Both the position numbers and the translations under genes were made by a program. This document shows, one piece after another, positions 1 to 10,773 of a stretch of 64,000 nt of DNA. The notes beneath the pieces were generated by a model. It worked only from the letters and a program-made list of their open reading frames with translations, did no database searches and was not told where the DNA came from. Source of the stretch: Acinetobacter ursingii DSM 16037 = CIP 107286 (lineage in GTDB: Bacteria; Pseudomonadota; Gammaproteobacteria; Pseudomonadales; Moraxellaceae); the NCBI RefSeq assembly GCF_000368825.1, contig NZ_KB849719.1, forward strand, positions 1 through 64,000, in the 5' to 3' direction. How positions within the stretch are numbered: the stretch's first letter is position 1; every line of letters starts with the position of its first letter.

Positions 1-371
1 ATGCTTCGCGCAGTATCTGATCGAACACGAAAGTGAAAGAAAAGATGGTTATAGAGATTAATAAATAAGAAGATTGCAGGATCTTGGTTTATTAACCTCT
101 GTGATTAATCACAGTTTAATGTAGCTGACGAGGTTACATTAATTCATTAACAGATTGAGAATTGAGTCTGAAATAAATTGTTCACTCAATAACAAAGAGA
201 GAAGAAGTCATTCTGATCTTAGAGTTAATTGAGAACTAGCAAATTAACTGAATCAAGCGTTTTGGTATATGAATTTAGATTGAAGCTGTACGGTGCTTAA
301 GTGCACAGTACTTCAAACTGTAATGTTGGTAATACTACTTGTAGGTATTAACGACTGTTTGGGGTTGTATA
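1..371 (+). other. 16S-23S internal transcribed spacer (3' part)
   Basis: AT-rich sequence directly upstream of the 23S gene, so the window opens inside an rRNA operon spacer. No tRNA cloverleaf or CCA end is seen, so any spacer tRNAs lie to the left of the window. Bases 350-376 are near-perfectly complementary to 3256-3285, just past the 23S 3' end; this pairing is the usual RNase III processing stem of pre-23S rRNA. A boxA-like stretch occurs near 179-196 but is only weakly matched. Confidence 0.85.
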
Positions 372-3264
<2,893 letters not shown>

Positions 3265-3437
3265 ACAACACCCAAACAGTTGTTGTATTCAAGATAAATT
3301 CAATACAAAACTTGATTTAGTCAATAAACTAGTTACAATACCGACTCAATTTCCAATCCGTTAATAACTCTTTGGTTTGTAAGTAAGGCATACATTATTA
3401 AGTAATGTGAATAAGACCCCAAAGCACCACAACAGTT

Positions 3438-3552
3438 TGCTGGCGACAATAGCAAGAGTGAACCACCTGATCCCTTCCCGAACTCAGAAGTGAAACCTCT
3501 TCGCGCTGATGGTAGTGTGGCGTTAGCCATGTGAGAGTAAGTCATCGCCAGC
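3438..3552 (+). rRNA. rrf: 5S ribosomal RNA
   Basis: About 115 nt, with closing helix GCTGGCGA (3439-3446) pairing to TCGCCAGC (3545-3552), and the conserved block CCGAACTCAGAAGTGAAAC (about 3478-3496) followed by GATGGTAGTGTGG. It lies about 170 nt after the 23S gene, as expected for the last stable RNA of the operon. Confidence 0.96.
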
Positions 3553-3565
3553 TTTTAAATCTAAG

Positions 3566-3600
3566 GCACCCCCTGATCAAAAGATCAGGGGGTGCTTTTT
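3566..3600 (+). terminator. rRNA operon rho-independent terminator
   Basis: Perfect 13-bp stem GCACCCCCTGATC / GATCAGGGGGTGC around an AAAA loop (3579-3582), then a T run. It sits 13 nt after the 5S gene and ends the rRNA transcript. The next genes are on the opposite strand, so it also separates convergent transcription. Confidence 0.95.
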
Positions 3601-3688
3601 ATAAATAGAATAAATGCAATATATAGAAAATCAAGAACTTAAGTAGTATTAAAAAGCTGATAAATAAAGTTATATATTCGGAAATTAA

Positions 3689-4105
3689 TTAACTTTCTTG
3701 CTTAATAATATTTTGACTTGCTTTTTTTAAGCTAAAAAGGAGTTGTCCAAGGAGTACGTCTTTACTACTCAGCGTCACGATAATCATTGGATGTTGGGCT
3801 GAAGGTACTGAGGTTAAGACAGCTTTACCATTTTCTGCATCTAAAGTAATACTTTGACATCCAATGAGCTGTATTTCTTTAAGAAAAGCACACACCATTG
3901 CTAAAATAGAGCTACTAACAGCGGCTAGTTTGCTTGCATTGTAATGATTTTTTTTAGTGATCGTTGTGAGTTCAAAGCCATCAGTAGAGCAGAGCATAAT
4001 AAAATCGATTCCGCGCACGTTATTAATAATATCTTGAACTTCATTCTTTGCGTATTGAATAAGCTCAGGAGGAGCAATTCTTCGTTGTTCTTTTAAAGTA
4101 AACAT
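3689..4105 (-). CDS. Roadblock/LC7 domain protein (MglB-like), module gene 4
   Basis: 138-aa cytoplasmic protein without signal peptide or membrane segment. The length and pattern (N-terminal amphipathic helix, a strand with 'DFIMLCSTDGFEL' near residues 34-46, helix 'ASKLAAVSSSILAMV', then strands 'AVLTSVPS' and 'PMIIVTLS') fit the Roadblock/LC7 fold. Such dimers bind Ras-like GTPases, acting as GAPs or regulators, as MglB does for MglA. It lies 22 nt downstream of the GTPase stop codon, on the same strand, so they were probably co-transcribed. The IS in that GTPase gene may be polar on it. The exact role is unknown. Confidence 0.8.
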   Translation of the reverse strand: MFTLKEQRRIAPPELIQYAKNEVQDIINNVRGIDFIMLCSTDGFELTTITKKNHYNASKLAAVSSSILAMVCAFLKEIQLIGCQSITLDAENGKAVLTSVPSAQHPMIIVTLSSKDVLLGQLLFSLKKASQNIIKQES

Positions 4106-4327
4106 GGCTATTACCTCAAATTTAGTTTCAGCTTGTTAGGTTGTAATTGACTTCTAATGATGCGATAAGTGATTCGACTATCAATAATATGTGATCAGTT
4201 TTACGTGCATCAATAAAAAATAGTGGATAAGAATATTGGTTTTGTTTTAGCCAGTCACGATAGATAGAAAGTGGTGTTTCTTTGTTTTGATCGACATGGG
4301 TAATGCCAATAGCAATATTATTGTTTT

Positions 4328-4335
4328 GGGACTTG
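4328..4335. repeat. IS target-site duplication, left copy
   Basis: GGGACTTG, identical to 5654-5661 on the other side of the IS. Eight bases is a standard IS256-family duplication. It marks the exact insertion point in the GTPase gene, within codons 112-115. Confidence 0.95.
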
Positions 4336-5653
4336 GAGCCTGTAAATTATTTTGTGTAAGTTCTATTTTTTATAAATGATCTTTTAATCGATCATCGAAC
4401 TGAATCGTAAACCAATTCATTGCTAAACGCCAATTTTGAATTGGCATTGTCCATTTCTTAGCAGCATTGGTTGTTGCTAAGTAAATGACTTTTTTGACTG
4501 AATCATCTGACGAGAAGATCTTTCGCTTCTTGGTTGAATGGCGAATTACGCTATTCAACGATTCAATTGCATTGGTTGTATAAATCGCATGACGTATTTC
4601 AGCTGGATAGCTAAATATTGTACGGATATTTTCCCAATTGGCTCTCCAGGATTCTCCAATTTTCGGATATTGATGATTCCATTGATCACAGAAGATATCT
4701 AGAGATTTTAAGGCATTTTCTTCTGTACTTGCTTGATAGATCGCTTTTAGACCAGCTGTAACAGCCTTGTAGTCTTTCCAGCTTACAAATCTCAGGCTAT
4801 TGCGTACAACATGCACGATACACAGCTGAATGTCCGTATGAGGATAAACAGAGGCAATGGCATCAGGAAAGCCTTTTAACCCATCTACACAGGCAACAAG
4901 AATGTCCTGTACCCCTCGATTTTTGAGTTCTGTCATGACGGATAGCCAGAATTTGGCACCCTCTGTCTGAGCAATCCACATACCGAGTAATTCTTTTTGC
5001 CCATCCATATTGATGCCCAAAGCAAGGTATACAGACTTGTTAATCACATTGGAGTGTTGACGGACTTTTACAACAATACAGTCGAGATAGACGACTGGAT
5101 ACAGACTATCTAATGCTCTATTTTGCCACTCAGTCACTTGCTCAATCACAGCATCGGTCACTTTGCTTATAAGTGATGCTGAGACATCTGCATCGTACAT
5201 TTCTTTGAAAAATGCGACAATTTCTCTATTGGTCATTCCTTTGGCATACAGGGAAAGAATTTGGTCATCCATACTGGTAATGCGTGTTTGATGTTTTTTG
5301 ATAATTTGTGGCTCAAATGAACCTTCCCGATCACGTGGAATATCTAAAGCCAATTGCCCATCTTGAGTTGAAACAGTTTTTGAGCTAAAACCATTTCGGC
5401 TATTTGAGCCTTTTTTCGGCTGATGCTTTTCATAACCAAGATGATCTGAAAGCTCTGTATTGAGTGCAGTTTCGATCATGAACTTTTTAAATATGGCGGT
5501 CATTTGGTTTAAGTCTTCTGGTGTTTTTAGACCCTTAGCCAATTCAGCAGCCATACTTTTGATTGTTGCTTCATCCATGTGAAGTACCTTTTGTAATTAT
5601 CCTCTGAAGGATAAATGAAAATTAAGTACTTACACAAAATTTAGAACAGTCCC
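4336..5653 (-). mobile_element. IS256-family insertion sequence, 1318 bp, complete
   Basis: The element is bounded by direct repeats GGGACTTG at 4328-4335 and 5654-5661. Its ends are imperfect inverted repeats of about 26 bp: left begins GAGCCTGTAAATTATTTTGT, right (complement) begins GGGACTGTTCTAAATTTTGT, both running into GTGTAAGT. It carries one intact transposase gene filling almost the whole element. The 8-bp duplication and the single DDE transposase match IS256 family behaviour. The clean duplication and undamaged transposase indicate a fairly recent insertion. I cannot name the exact ISfinder entry without a search. Confidence 0.95.
4370..5578 (-). CDS. IS256-family transposase (DDE)
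   Basis: 402-aa mutator-type transposase, a usual length for the family. The catalytic triad can be placed at D166 (YLDCIVV), D232 (ACVDGLKGF) and E339 (TTNAIESLN); the family C..H signature occurs as QLCIVHVVRN at about 251-260. The N-terminal about 150 residues carry the DNA-binding region ('NSRNGFSSKTV', then a predicted helix-turn-helix around 'KGMTNREIVAFF'). The frame is intact, so the element may still be mobile. It reads in the same direction as the disrupted GTPase gene. Confidence 0.96.
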   Translation of the reverse strand: MDEATIKSMAAELAKGLKTPEDLNQMTAIFKKFMIETALNTELSDHLGYEKHQPKKGSNSRNGFSSKTVSTQDGQLALDIPRDREGSFEPQIIKKHQTRITSMDDQILSLYAKGMTNREIVAFFKEMYDADVSASLISKVTDAVIEQVTEWQNRALDSLYPVVYLDCIVVKVRQHSNVINKSVYLALGINMDGQKELLGMWIAQTEGAKFWLSVMTELKNRGVQDILVACVDGLKGFPDAIASVYPHTDIQLCIVHVVRNSLRFVSWKDYKAVTAGLKAIYQASTEENALKSLDIFCDQWNHQYPKIGESWRANWENIRTIFSYPAEIRHAIYTTNAIESLNSVIRHSTKKRKIFSSDDSVKKVIYLATTNAAKKWTMPIQNWRLAMNWFTIQFDDRLKDHL

Positions 5654-5661
5654 GGGACTTG
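5654..5661. repeat. IS target-site duplication, right copy
   Basis: GGGACTTG, the second copy of the duplication. Keeping only one copy while removing the IS restores an uninterrupted GTPase reading frame, which proves the boundaries. Confidence 0.95.
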
Positions 5662-6005
5662 AAGCTTTCTAAATAAGCTTCGAGTTCTTCTAAAGGTGCT
5701 TCAACTGAGTGATCAATGAGTAAAATGACTCCAATCGCGCCCTCACAAATAACAGTCCAGATGAAATCAAAACGGGTTTGACCTGGTGTTCCGTATAGCC
5801 CAATTTTTACGCCATCTTCGAGTGTAATCTCGCCATAATCAATACCTACGGTTGTTTGTTGTTTTTCATGTGCTGCTTGATCAGTGTTGAAAGCTTCTGT
5901 AGCTAATACAGGAATTTCCGACAGTGATTTTATAGCTTCGGTTTTACCTGCTCCCATGCTCCCTGCAAAAACAATTTTATATTGCTGTAAGATCATATAT
6001 CTTCC

Positions 6006-6968
6006 TTATATTCCAAAGCTGCGGCGCAATTTACCGAAAAATTTGTTTAAAAAACTGTGGTTTTCATCATCTTGAGTACTCAAATGCTGTGAAAATTTAC
6101 TTTGTGTTGCCGCAATTTCATTTCCATTATCAGATGCAATACAAGCCGCTATAAATTGTTTCACGGTGTGAAGTGGTAGGCTAAGTTGTTTTGCGATTTC
6201 AGTGAGTTCAGCGCCTTGAATAAAGCATGCACTCAGTCGTAATATATTTTTTTGATTTTTTGTGCTGAAAGGCTGTGGCCAGTAATCTAATTGATAAAAT
6301 TGGATATCATCTGCCAAAGTGTGTAGTTCGTGAGAATTCCAAACGAGGTTCCATAACCAATTTTCTAACAGATATTCAGACTTGCGTGAAACTTTGACAA
6401 AATCAGCGGTCATTGCAAAATCATATTGGAAGCTATGATTAGTCCGGGTGGTGGTTCGAGTCGGCTCTAACCAAGCAATTTGACTTCGTGTATCAATGAT
6501 TGCCAATGTTCCATGATCATCAAATAAATGTAAACGCGCATTTTGAGGATTGAGCATGTGTTTAAAAGTTGACGGTTTTAATATTGAAGTGCTTTGCTCA
6601 GTTAGGTTTGTCTTAAATCCTTCATCATCTGATAAATAATTTAATAATCTTAAATGTATCCACTGTTTGAGTGGTTCAATTTTATGATTAAAAGGTAAAT
6701 ACAAAGTATTATTATTGATATCACCCGATAAATTATGGTTTTTTACGATTTTTAAAAATGGAAATATTTTACTTTTTAGAATTTTTTGAATGCTATCAGT
6801 TTCAAAAAAAGATTCATTAATGAGAAGTAAATCAATATTAGGATCGGCCGCATTTATCCAGTTAATACCATATTGGTCTGGAATAGCATTTCTTAATTCT
6901 ATTTTTAATTCATCTGAACTTTTTAATCCTAAGCCAGAAATTGCAATATTAATGCAGTGTCCATTCAT
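6006..6968 (-). CDS. Unknown 320-aa protein of the GTPase/Roadblock module
   Basis: I do not recognise a named family. No signal peptide or membrane segment. The N-terminal about 90 residues have a receiver-like alternation of strands and helices ('CINIAISGLG', 'DLLLINESFF', 'FPFLKIVKN') but no phospho-acceptor motif. A middle region (about 140-225) has 'GTLAIIDTRSQIAWLEP'. The C-terminal 'LRLSACFIQGAELTEIAKQLSLPLHTVKQFIAAC' stretch (about 245-278) looks like a helix-turn-helix. It is placed between a Roadblock gene (82 nt upstream) and the GTPase (9 nt downstream). By analogy with conservons, where a winged-helix DUF742 protein sits with Roadblock and GTPase, it may be an effector or adaptor; this is inference. 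Confidence 0.75.
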   Translation of the reverse strand: MNGHCINIAISGLGLKSSDELKIELRNAIPDQYGINWINAADPNIDLLLINESFFETDSIQKILKSKIFPFLKIVKNHNLSGDINNNTLYLPFNHKIEPLKQWIHLRLLNYLSDDEGFKTNLTEQSTSILKPSTFKHMLNPQNARLHLFDDHGTLAIIDTRSQIAWLEPTRTTTRTNHSFQYDFAMTADFVKVSRKSEYLLENWLWNLVWNSHELHTLADDIQFYQLDYWPQPFSTKNQKNILRLSACFIQGAELTEIAKQLSLPLHTVKQFIAACIASDNGNEIAATQSKFSQHLSTQDDENHSFLNKFFGKLRRSFGI

Positions 6969-7009
6969 AATATCTTTTTGTATCTCAACGTTGGACAGTA
7001 CAAAATTAA

Positions 7010-7043
7010 TAGCCCTTAAGTCATTTGATTGATTAAAGGGCTA
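7010..7043 (-). other. Intergenic stem-loop within the GTPase/Roadblock module
   Basis: Perfect 8-bp arms TAGCCCTT (7010-7017) and AAGGGCTA (7036-7043) with an 18-nt loop, starting 8 nt past the stop of the first Roadblock gene. In the minus direction only a weak T tract follows (ATTAATTTTG), so it may be a leaky terminator or an mRNA stabiliser setting higher expression of the first gene. Confidence 0.5.
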
Positions 7044-7050
7044 ATGATCA

Positions 7051-7410
7051 TTAAGCAAAATCGAGTTCTTTCTCAAACGTTTTTAGTTCATGGCGGGCCA
7101 TCGCTAAATTAGATTTTGAGCGATCCAAAACTAGATATAAGAAGATATTGCTATTGCTCTCTAAAGGGCGAATAAGATGATATTGCTTACCTAGTGTGAT
7201 TAATATATCTTCAATTTCATCATTGAGCTTGAGTGCATTTGCAACGCGTCGCTTAGCACGGACAACTTCAGTGTTGCCTGCTGCTGCAAGTTCTAAATCA
7301 ATATTACCCCCACCTTGAGTCGCTAGCGCTAAACCGCTTTCAGTATCAACTAATGCCGCAGCATTGAAACCATCAATACTGGTTAATCCATCAAGTGATA
7401 ATTTCGCCAT
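7051..7410 (-). CDS. Roadblock/LC7 domain protein, module gene 1
   Basis: 119-aa cytoplasmic protein. '[24 protein letters not shown]' (about 11-34) is the first Roadblock hairpin, followed by a long helix ('[22 protein letters not shown]'), then '[16 protein letters not shown]' and '[22 protein letters not shown]'. It is clearly diverged from the second Roadblock protein at 3689-4105. Proteins of this class dimerise and regulate small GTPases; having two different ones suggests a heterodimer or separate activator and GAP roles. It is the first gene of the module; 337 nt of AT-rich non-coding DNA precede it. Confidence 0.8.
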   Translation of the reverse strand: MAKLSLDGLTSIDGFNAAALVDTESGLALATQGGGNIDLELAAAGNTEVVRAKRRVANALKLNDEIEDILITLGKQYHLIRPLESNSNIFLYLVLDRSKSNLAMARHELKTFEKELDFA

Positions 7411-7747
7411 ATTTTTACCTATTTATTAAGATATGATTATTTATAATTTCTACTACTCCTGATTTTTATTCAGAGTGAAATAGTAGGAGTTTTTTATTAT
7501 TCAAAAGTGCCTTGGCTAAATCAATAGTACATATACTAGAACCTGTAATGATGAGTCTTTTAATTGATTAGAATAGCCAAGTTAAATTGTGAAAAATGTA
7601 TTTTTAAATGCATATTGATCATTTAAACGTGATTTTTATCGCATTAAATTTGATCAAAAAAGCTAAAATTACAAGTGTAACAAATTATATTTTTTAGAAA
7701 TAATAAATGTGATGAAGTGACATTATTTGTTAACTATAAGGTAAATA
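7411..7747. other. AT-rich non-coding gap upstream of the Roadblock module
   Basis: No reading frame with a ribosome-binding site on either strand. It must hold the promoter of the minus-strand module, but no convincing -35/-10 pair stands out in such AT-rich DNA. A hairpin with ACTCCT / AGGAGT arms (about 7457-7493) lies in the presumed 5' leader. Otherwise nothing is recognised. Confidence 0.5.
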
Positions 7748-7779
7748 AAAAATAAGAGAGTATATACTCTCTTATTTTT
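7748..7779 (-). terminator. Terminator of the sspA-sspB-unknown operon
   Basis: A perfect 32-bp palindrome: arms AAAAATAAGAGAG and CTCTCTTATTTTT around TATATA, 22 nt downstream of the stop codon at 7801. The A/T-rich arm ends supply the U-run in either direction. Confidence 0.88.
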
Positions 7780-7800
7780 AAATAGTCTTTTTAATCTGTC

Positions 7801-8463
7801 TTAATGAATCAAGTTGGAATATTGGCAATATAAAAAAACCAAAATTGCCAAAGCCACTATTGGCGCCACTATTTTAGACCATGCAGGAATAGGTAATTCC
7901 TGAATTTCAATCGTGGTATGGTGATTTGTTTCAATGGGTTGTTGTGCGGTATGGACCATTTGATTAAACTCCTTCATGGTTTCATCTAATGATAGCTCTT
8001 CTGAAACTTGAGGTTTAGTTCCAATGAGTTCTGTGAGTTGATTTGTTGACCAAACCCAATCATCAGCCTGTCCAGATAAATGCTCAATTTGACCTGCCAA
8101 TAGTTCTTTTAACCCAGTGGGACCAAAATTTCCTGTATCATCGAGTTGTTTAATCTCAGAAAATTGTAGTTCCAAAATCTCCATCAACGCCTGTTCTTGC
8201 TCTTTAGGGGTTAATTCTGATTGATTGTTTGAGGAGGTAACAAGATGACGAGCAATCTCTTGTAGGTACAAGGGATCAATTCTATGAATTTCTTGGTAAA
8301 GTTTATTTTCATCTTCACGCCAGAGTTGAATCAATTTTCCCAAAACCAAGGCATTGAGTTCAAAAATATAATGGCTACGCTTTTCACGTGAATATTGTGA
8401 AAATAGCTGAGGCTTTTGAATTTCAGTCTGCTCAGCAAAATAATGTACTAAATCAAAAGCCAT
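7801..8463 (-). CDS. Unknown tail-anchored membrane protein
   Basis: 220 aa, not assigned to a function. Mostly charged soluble sequence (residues 1-190, rich in Glu and Gln) with one C-terminal membrane segment 'IVAPIVALAILVFLYCQY' (about 196-214) and only a few residues beyond, so the bulk should face the cytoplasm as a tail-anchored protein. It follows sspB by 16 nt and is probably co-transcribed with sspA-sspB. The position suggests a link to stress or proteolysis, but nothing in the sequence shows it. Confidence 0.75.
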   Translation of the reverse strand: MAFDLVHYFAEQTEIQKPQLFSQYSREKRSHYIFELNALVLGKLIQLWREDENKLYQEIHRIDPLYLQEIARHLVTSSNNQSELTPKEQEQALMEILELQFSEIKQLDDTGNFGPTGLKELLAGQIEHLSGQADDWVWSTNQLTELIGTKPQVSEELSLDETMKEFNQMVHTAQQPIETNHHTTIEIQELPIPAWSKIVAPIVALAILVFLYCQYSNLIH

Positions 8464-8479
8464 CGGATACTCCGTAAAT

Positions 8480-8914
8480 TTAATCTAATAATCGTAAACT
8501 TGGTTTTTTCTTAGGTGTTTCAGATTCAACTTGGGCTTGAGTATTTGATTTTAAAGTATCTTCTGTCGTTTGCACATTGGCATATTCGTCAGGGTCGAAG
8601 AATAATCCTTGTCCATTTTCACGTGCATAAATTCCCAATAAAGCAGAAATAGGGACATAAATATCACGAGCAACACCGCCAAAACGAGCAGAGAAGCTAA
8701 CTGCATCGTTACTCATTTGAAATTGATGAACTGCATGAGGGGCAATATTCAAAACAATCTGTCCATCTTTAACAAATTGTTCTGGAACGGAAGTATACGG
8801 CTGAGTCGCATCAACCAATAAATAAGGCGTGAGTTGGTTATCACAAATCCATTCATAAATTGCGCGTGCCATATATGGGCGGGTAGGGCTTAAATTTATT
8901 TCCTGATTTGACAT
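8480..8914 (-). CDS. sspB: ClpXP adaptor SspB (specificity-enhancing factor)
   Basis: 144 aa. SspB binds ssrA-tagged polypeptides and delivers them to ClpXP. The folded part (about 12-110) shows 'PYMARAIYEWICDNQLTPYLLVDA' and 'FSARFGGVARDIYVPISALLGIYARENG', both diagnostic. A flexible acidic linker (about 111-135) leads to the basic/hydrophobic tail 'KKKPSLRLLD', which corresponds to the ClpX-binding XB motif. It lies 11 nt after sspA in one operon, the standard gammaproteobacterial arrangement. Confidence 0.95.
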   Translation of the reverse strand: MSNQEINLSPTRPYMARAIYEWICDNQLTPYLLVDATQPYTSVPEQFVKDGQIVLNIAPHAVHQFQMSNDAVSFSARFGGVARDIYVPISALLGIYARENGQGLFFDPDEYANVQTTEDTLKSNTQAQVESETPKKKPSLRLLD

Positions 8915-8925
8915 GATAAACTCAC

Positions 8926-9576
8926 TTAACGATTTACTAAGGCACTATAGCGCGTTTTTTCCTGCTGTGTCATGGATTTAACAAAAGCAGGACGACTAAA
9001 CACACGATTACAATAGAGTAATAAAGGACGAGATTGTTGAGGCGATAATGCAATTCCCATACTTTGCAGCCTGAGAAACATGGGAGCAATCATGCAGTCC
9101 AAAATTCCAAAGTTTTCCGACATAAAGTAAGGAAAATGTTGAAACAATGGAGCAAGTGAAATTAAAGTATCTTTAAATTCTTTTTGAGTTTTGGCTTTTT
9201 GTGTAAGATCCAGAGTATCCGCATGTTTGAGCATGATATCAGCTTGCTTAAACCAGTCCTGCTCAAAACGCCAGATATATTGGCGTTGTTCTGCCCGAGT
9301 ACTTGGCGCATCGGCATACAGCTTATTTTGTCGATAACGATCGTCAATATATTCTGAAATAATTGCAGTCGAAAATAGTTTTAAATCATTTTCTAGTAGC
9401 ATCGGCAGTTGATTATAGGGATTTAAGCTCGCGAGGTCTTCATCTTCATGATCTACTAAAATTAAGTGATGTTTGATTTGTTTTTCTGCGAGTAAAAATC
9501 GTATCCAGTGTGAGCGAAAATCATCTGCATGACTATAAAGCGTAATTCCTTGAAGCGATGCATTTTCGACAGACAT
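8926..9576 (-). CDS. sspA: Stringent starvation protein A (GST-fold RNA polymerase-associated)
   Basis: 216 aa with glutathione-S-transferase fold: thioredoxin-like N-terminus 'GITLYSHADDFRSHWIRFLLAEK' (about 10-32) with 'NPYNQLPMLLENDLKLFSTAIISEYIDDRY' and an all-helical C-terminal domain. SspA members bind RNA polymerase and alter transcription in starvation and acid stress rather than acting as transferases. It is the first gene of the sspA-sspB operon; the sequence between it and rpsI holds the rpsI terminator and presumably its promoter. Confidence 0.94.
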   Translation of the reverse strand: MSVENASLQGITLYSHADDFRSHWIRFLLAEKQIKHHLILVDHEDEDLASLNPYNQLPMLLENDLKLFSTAIISEYIDDRYRQNKLYADAPSTRAEQRQYIWRFEQDWFKQADIMLKHADTLDLTQKAKTQKEFKDTLISLAPLFQHFPYFMSENFGILDCMIAPMFLRLQSMGIALSPQQSRPLLLYCNRVFSRPAFVKSMTQQEKTRYSALVNR

Positions 9577-9719
9577 ATCTCAAAAAACTAAAAAACTGGA
9601 TGGTGTAGGATACTAAAAATACATCTAAAAAGATAATACCCCGTTAAATAAGTTTGAGCATTCGCTTGGCATCTAGCGAGTATTGTAAAGGGCAATAAGT
9701 AAAAAATTTTAGATAAAGA

Positions 9720-9744
9720 AAAACCCCAGAATATCTGGGGTTTT
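9720..9744 (-). terminator. Terminator of the rplM-rpsI operon
   Basis: Arms AAAACCCCAGA and TCTGGGGTTTT around an ATA loop, 19 nt past the rpsI stop codon, with a following U-rich stretch in the minus direction. Confidence 0.92.
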
Positions 9745-9763
9745 GTCCAACTCGAAAAACGTA

Positions 9764-10150
9764 TTAACGTTTAGAGAATTGAGGACGTTTACGTGCTTTA
9801 CGTAAACCAAGTTTTTTACGTTCAACTTCACGTGCATCACGAGTAACGAAGCCCGCTTGACGAAGAACTGGTTTTAAAGTTTCGTCAGATGCGATCAAGG
9901 CACGAGTAATACCGTGACGGATAGCACCAGCTTGACCACCGATACCACCACCTTTAACAGTGATGTAAAGGTCGTACTTTTCAGTTGCTTCTAACAACTC
10001 AAGTGGTTGACGAACAACCATTTGAGCAGTTTCACGACCGAAATATTGCTCTAAAGTACGGTTGTTAATCACGAGTTTACCAGTACCAGCTGATAAGAAA
10101 ACACGTGCAGTTGCGGTCTTACGGCGACCTGTACCATAATTAGTTGCCAT
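9764..10150 (-). CDS. rpsI: 30S ribosomal protein S9
   Basis: 128 aa, standard length. It starts '[21 protein letters not shown]' and contains '[19 protein letters not shown]' (about 66-84); the extreme C-terminus 'RKRPQFSKR' is the conserved tail that contacts tRNA in the P site. Located 12 nt downstream of rplM, as in most bacteria. Codon use is that of a highly expressed gene. Confidence 0.98.
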   Translation of the reverse strand: MATNYGTGRRKTATARVFLSAGTGKLVINNRTLEQYFGRETAQMVVRQPLELLEATEKYDLYITVKGGGIGGQAGAIRHGITRALIASDETLKPVLRQAGFVTRDAREVERKKLGLRKARKRPQFSKR

Positions 10151-10162
10151 GTGCTTTATCCC

Positions 10163-10591
10163 TTAGATGTCCAAAACTTGTGGCTGTTGAGCAGTATGAG
10201 GATGCTCGCTACCAGCATACACTTTCATCTTCTTGATCATTGCATAACCAAGAGGACCTTTTGGCAACATGCCTTTCACAGCGCGTTGGAAGATTTCTTC
10301 AGGTTTGTGAGCAACTAATTTTTCGAAATTAGTTTCTTTTAAACCGCCTGGGAATTCAGTGTGGCGATAGTATTTTTTATCAAGTGCTTTGTTACCAGTC
10401 ACTTGAACTTGTTCAGCATTGATCACAACGATGTAGTCACCGGTGTCAACGTGAGGTGTATAAGAAGTCTTGTGCTTACCGCGTAAACGACGAGCGATTT
10501 CAGTCGCAAGACGACCTAAAGTTTTGCCAGAAGCATCAACAACGTACCAGTCGTGTTGTACTTCAGCAGGCTTAGCGCTGAGAGTTTTCAT
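10163..10591 (-). CDS. rplM: 50S ribosomal protein L13
   Basis: 142 aa, matching E. coli L13 in length. Recognised by '[19 protein letters not shown]' (about 16-34), '[12 protein letters not shown]' and '[20 protein letters not shown]' (about 109-128). First gene of the rplM-rpsI operon, with a promoter at 10652-10680. Confidence 0.98.
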   Translation of the reverse strand: MKTLSAKPAEVQHDWYVVDASGKTLGRLATEIARRLRGKHKTSYTPHVDTGDYIVVINAEQVQVTGNKALDKKYYRHTEFPGGLKETNFEKLVAHKPEEIFQRAVKGMLPKGPLGYAMIKKMKVYAGSEHPHTAQQPQVLDI

Positions 10592-10651
10592 TACTACTAC
10601 CTATTATAGTTGGTTTGGACGGTGGAATCTGCCCAAACAAAAGGAGACGAG

Positions 10652-10680
10652 ATTCTAAACGAATCCATCAGCTTTCACAA
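10652..10680 (-). promoter_or_regulatory. Sigma70-type promoter of rplM-rpsI
   Basis: On the minus strand: -35 TTGTGA (10675-10680), 17-bp spacer, -10 TAGAAT (10652-10657). Transcription would start near 10645, leaving a leader of about 50 nt before the rplM ATG at 10591. The spacing is ideal and both boxes are one base from consensus or close to it. Confidence 0.65.
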
Positions 10681-10773
10681 GAAATAATCGATTTTAAACC
10701 ACATTATTTTACCCGACGAAACGCTAAAATTGAATATACTGCAATGGATGAAAATTGATACGAGCGCGATTTG

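Larger units (their letters stand above)
4128..5996 (-). pseudogene. MglA-like small GTPase gene split by an IS256-family element
   Basis: Removing 4336-5653 and one copy of the 8-bp duplication restores one frame of 180 codons, 5996-5654 then 4327-4128. Visible GTPase motifs: P-loop GSMGAGKT (residues 12-19), PGQ of G3 (71-73), and THVD (124-127) in the NKxD position, the last lying in the detached half. As it stands the gene encodes 114 native residues plus 10 residues read from the IS, so G4 and G5 are lost and nucleotide specificity should be abolished. The P-loop plus PGQ pattern and Roadblock neighbours suggest an MglA/Arf-like switch. The start follows the upstream gene by 9 nt, implying translation coupling. 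Confidence 0.9.

Noticed and set aside
1..371. Possible tRNA in the rRNA spacer
   Set aside because: No T-loop GTTCRANNC with paired acceptor arms can be built; spacer tRNAs are probably upstream of the window.
4336..5653. Composite transposon or resistance cargo around the IS
   Set aside because: Only one IS copy is present, flanked by its own duplication, with nothing but the host gene on both sides.
7748..7779. 32-bp palindrome as a protein operator or attachment site
   Set aside because: Its place 22 nt past a stop codon and A/T-tract ends fit a rho-independent terminator.
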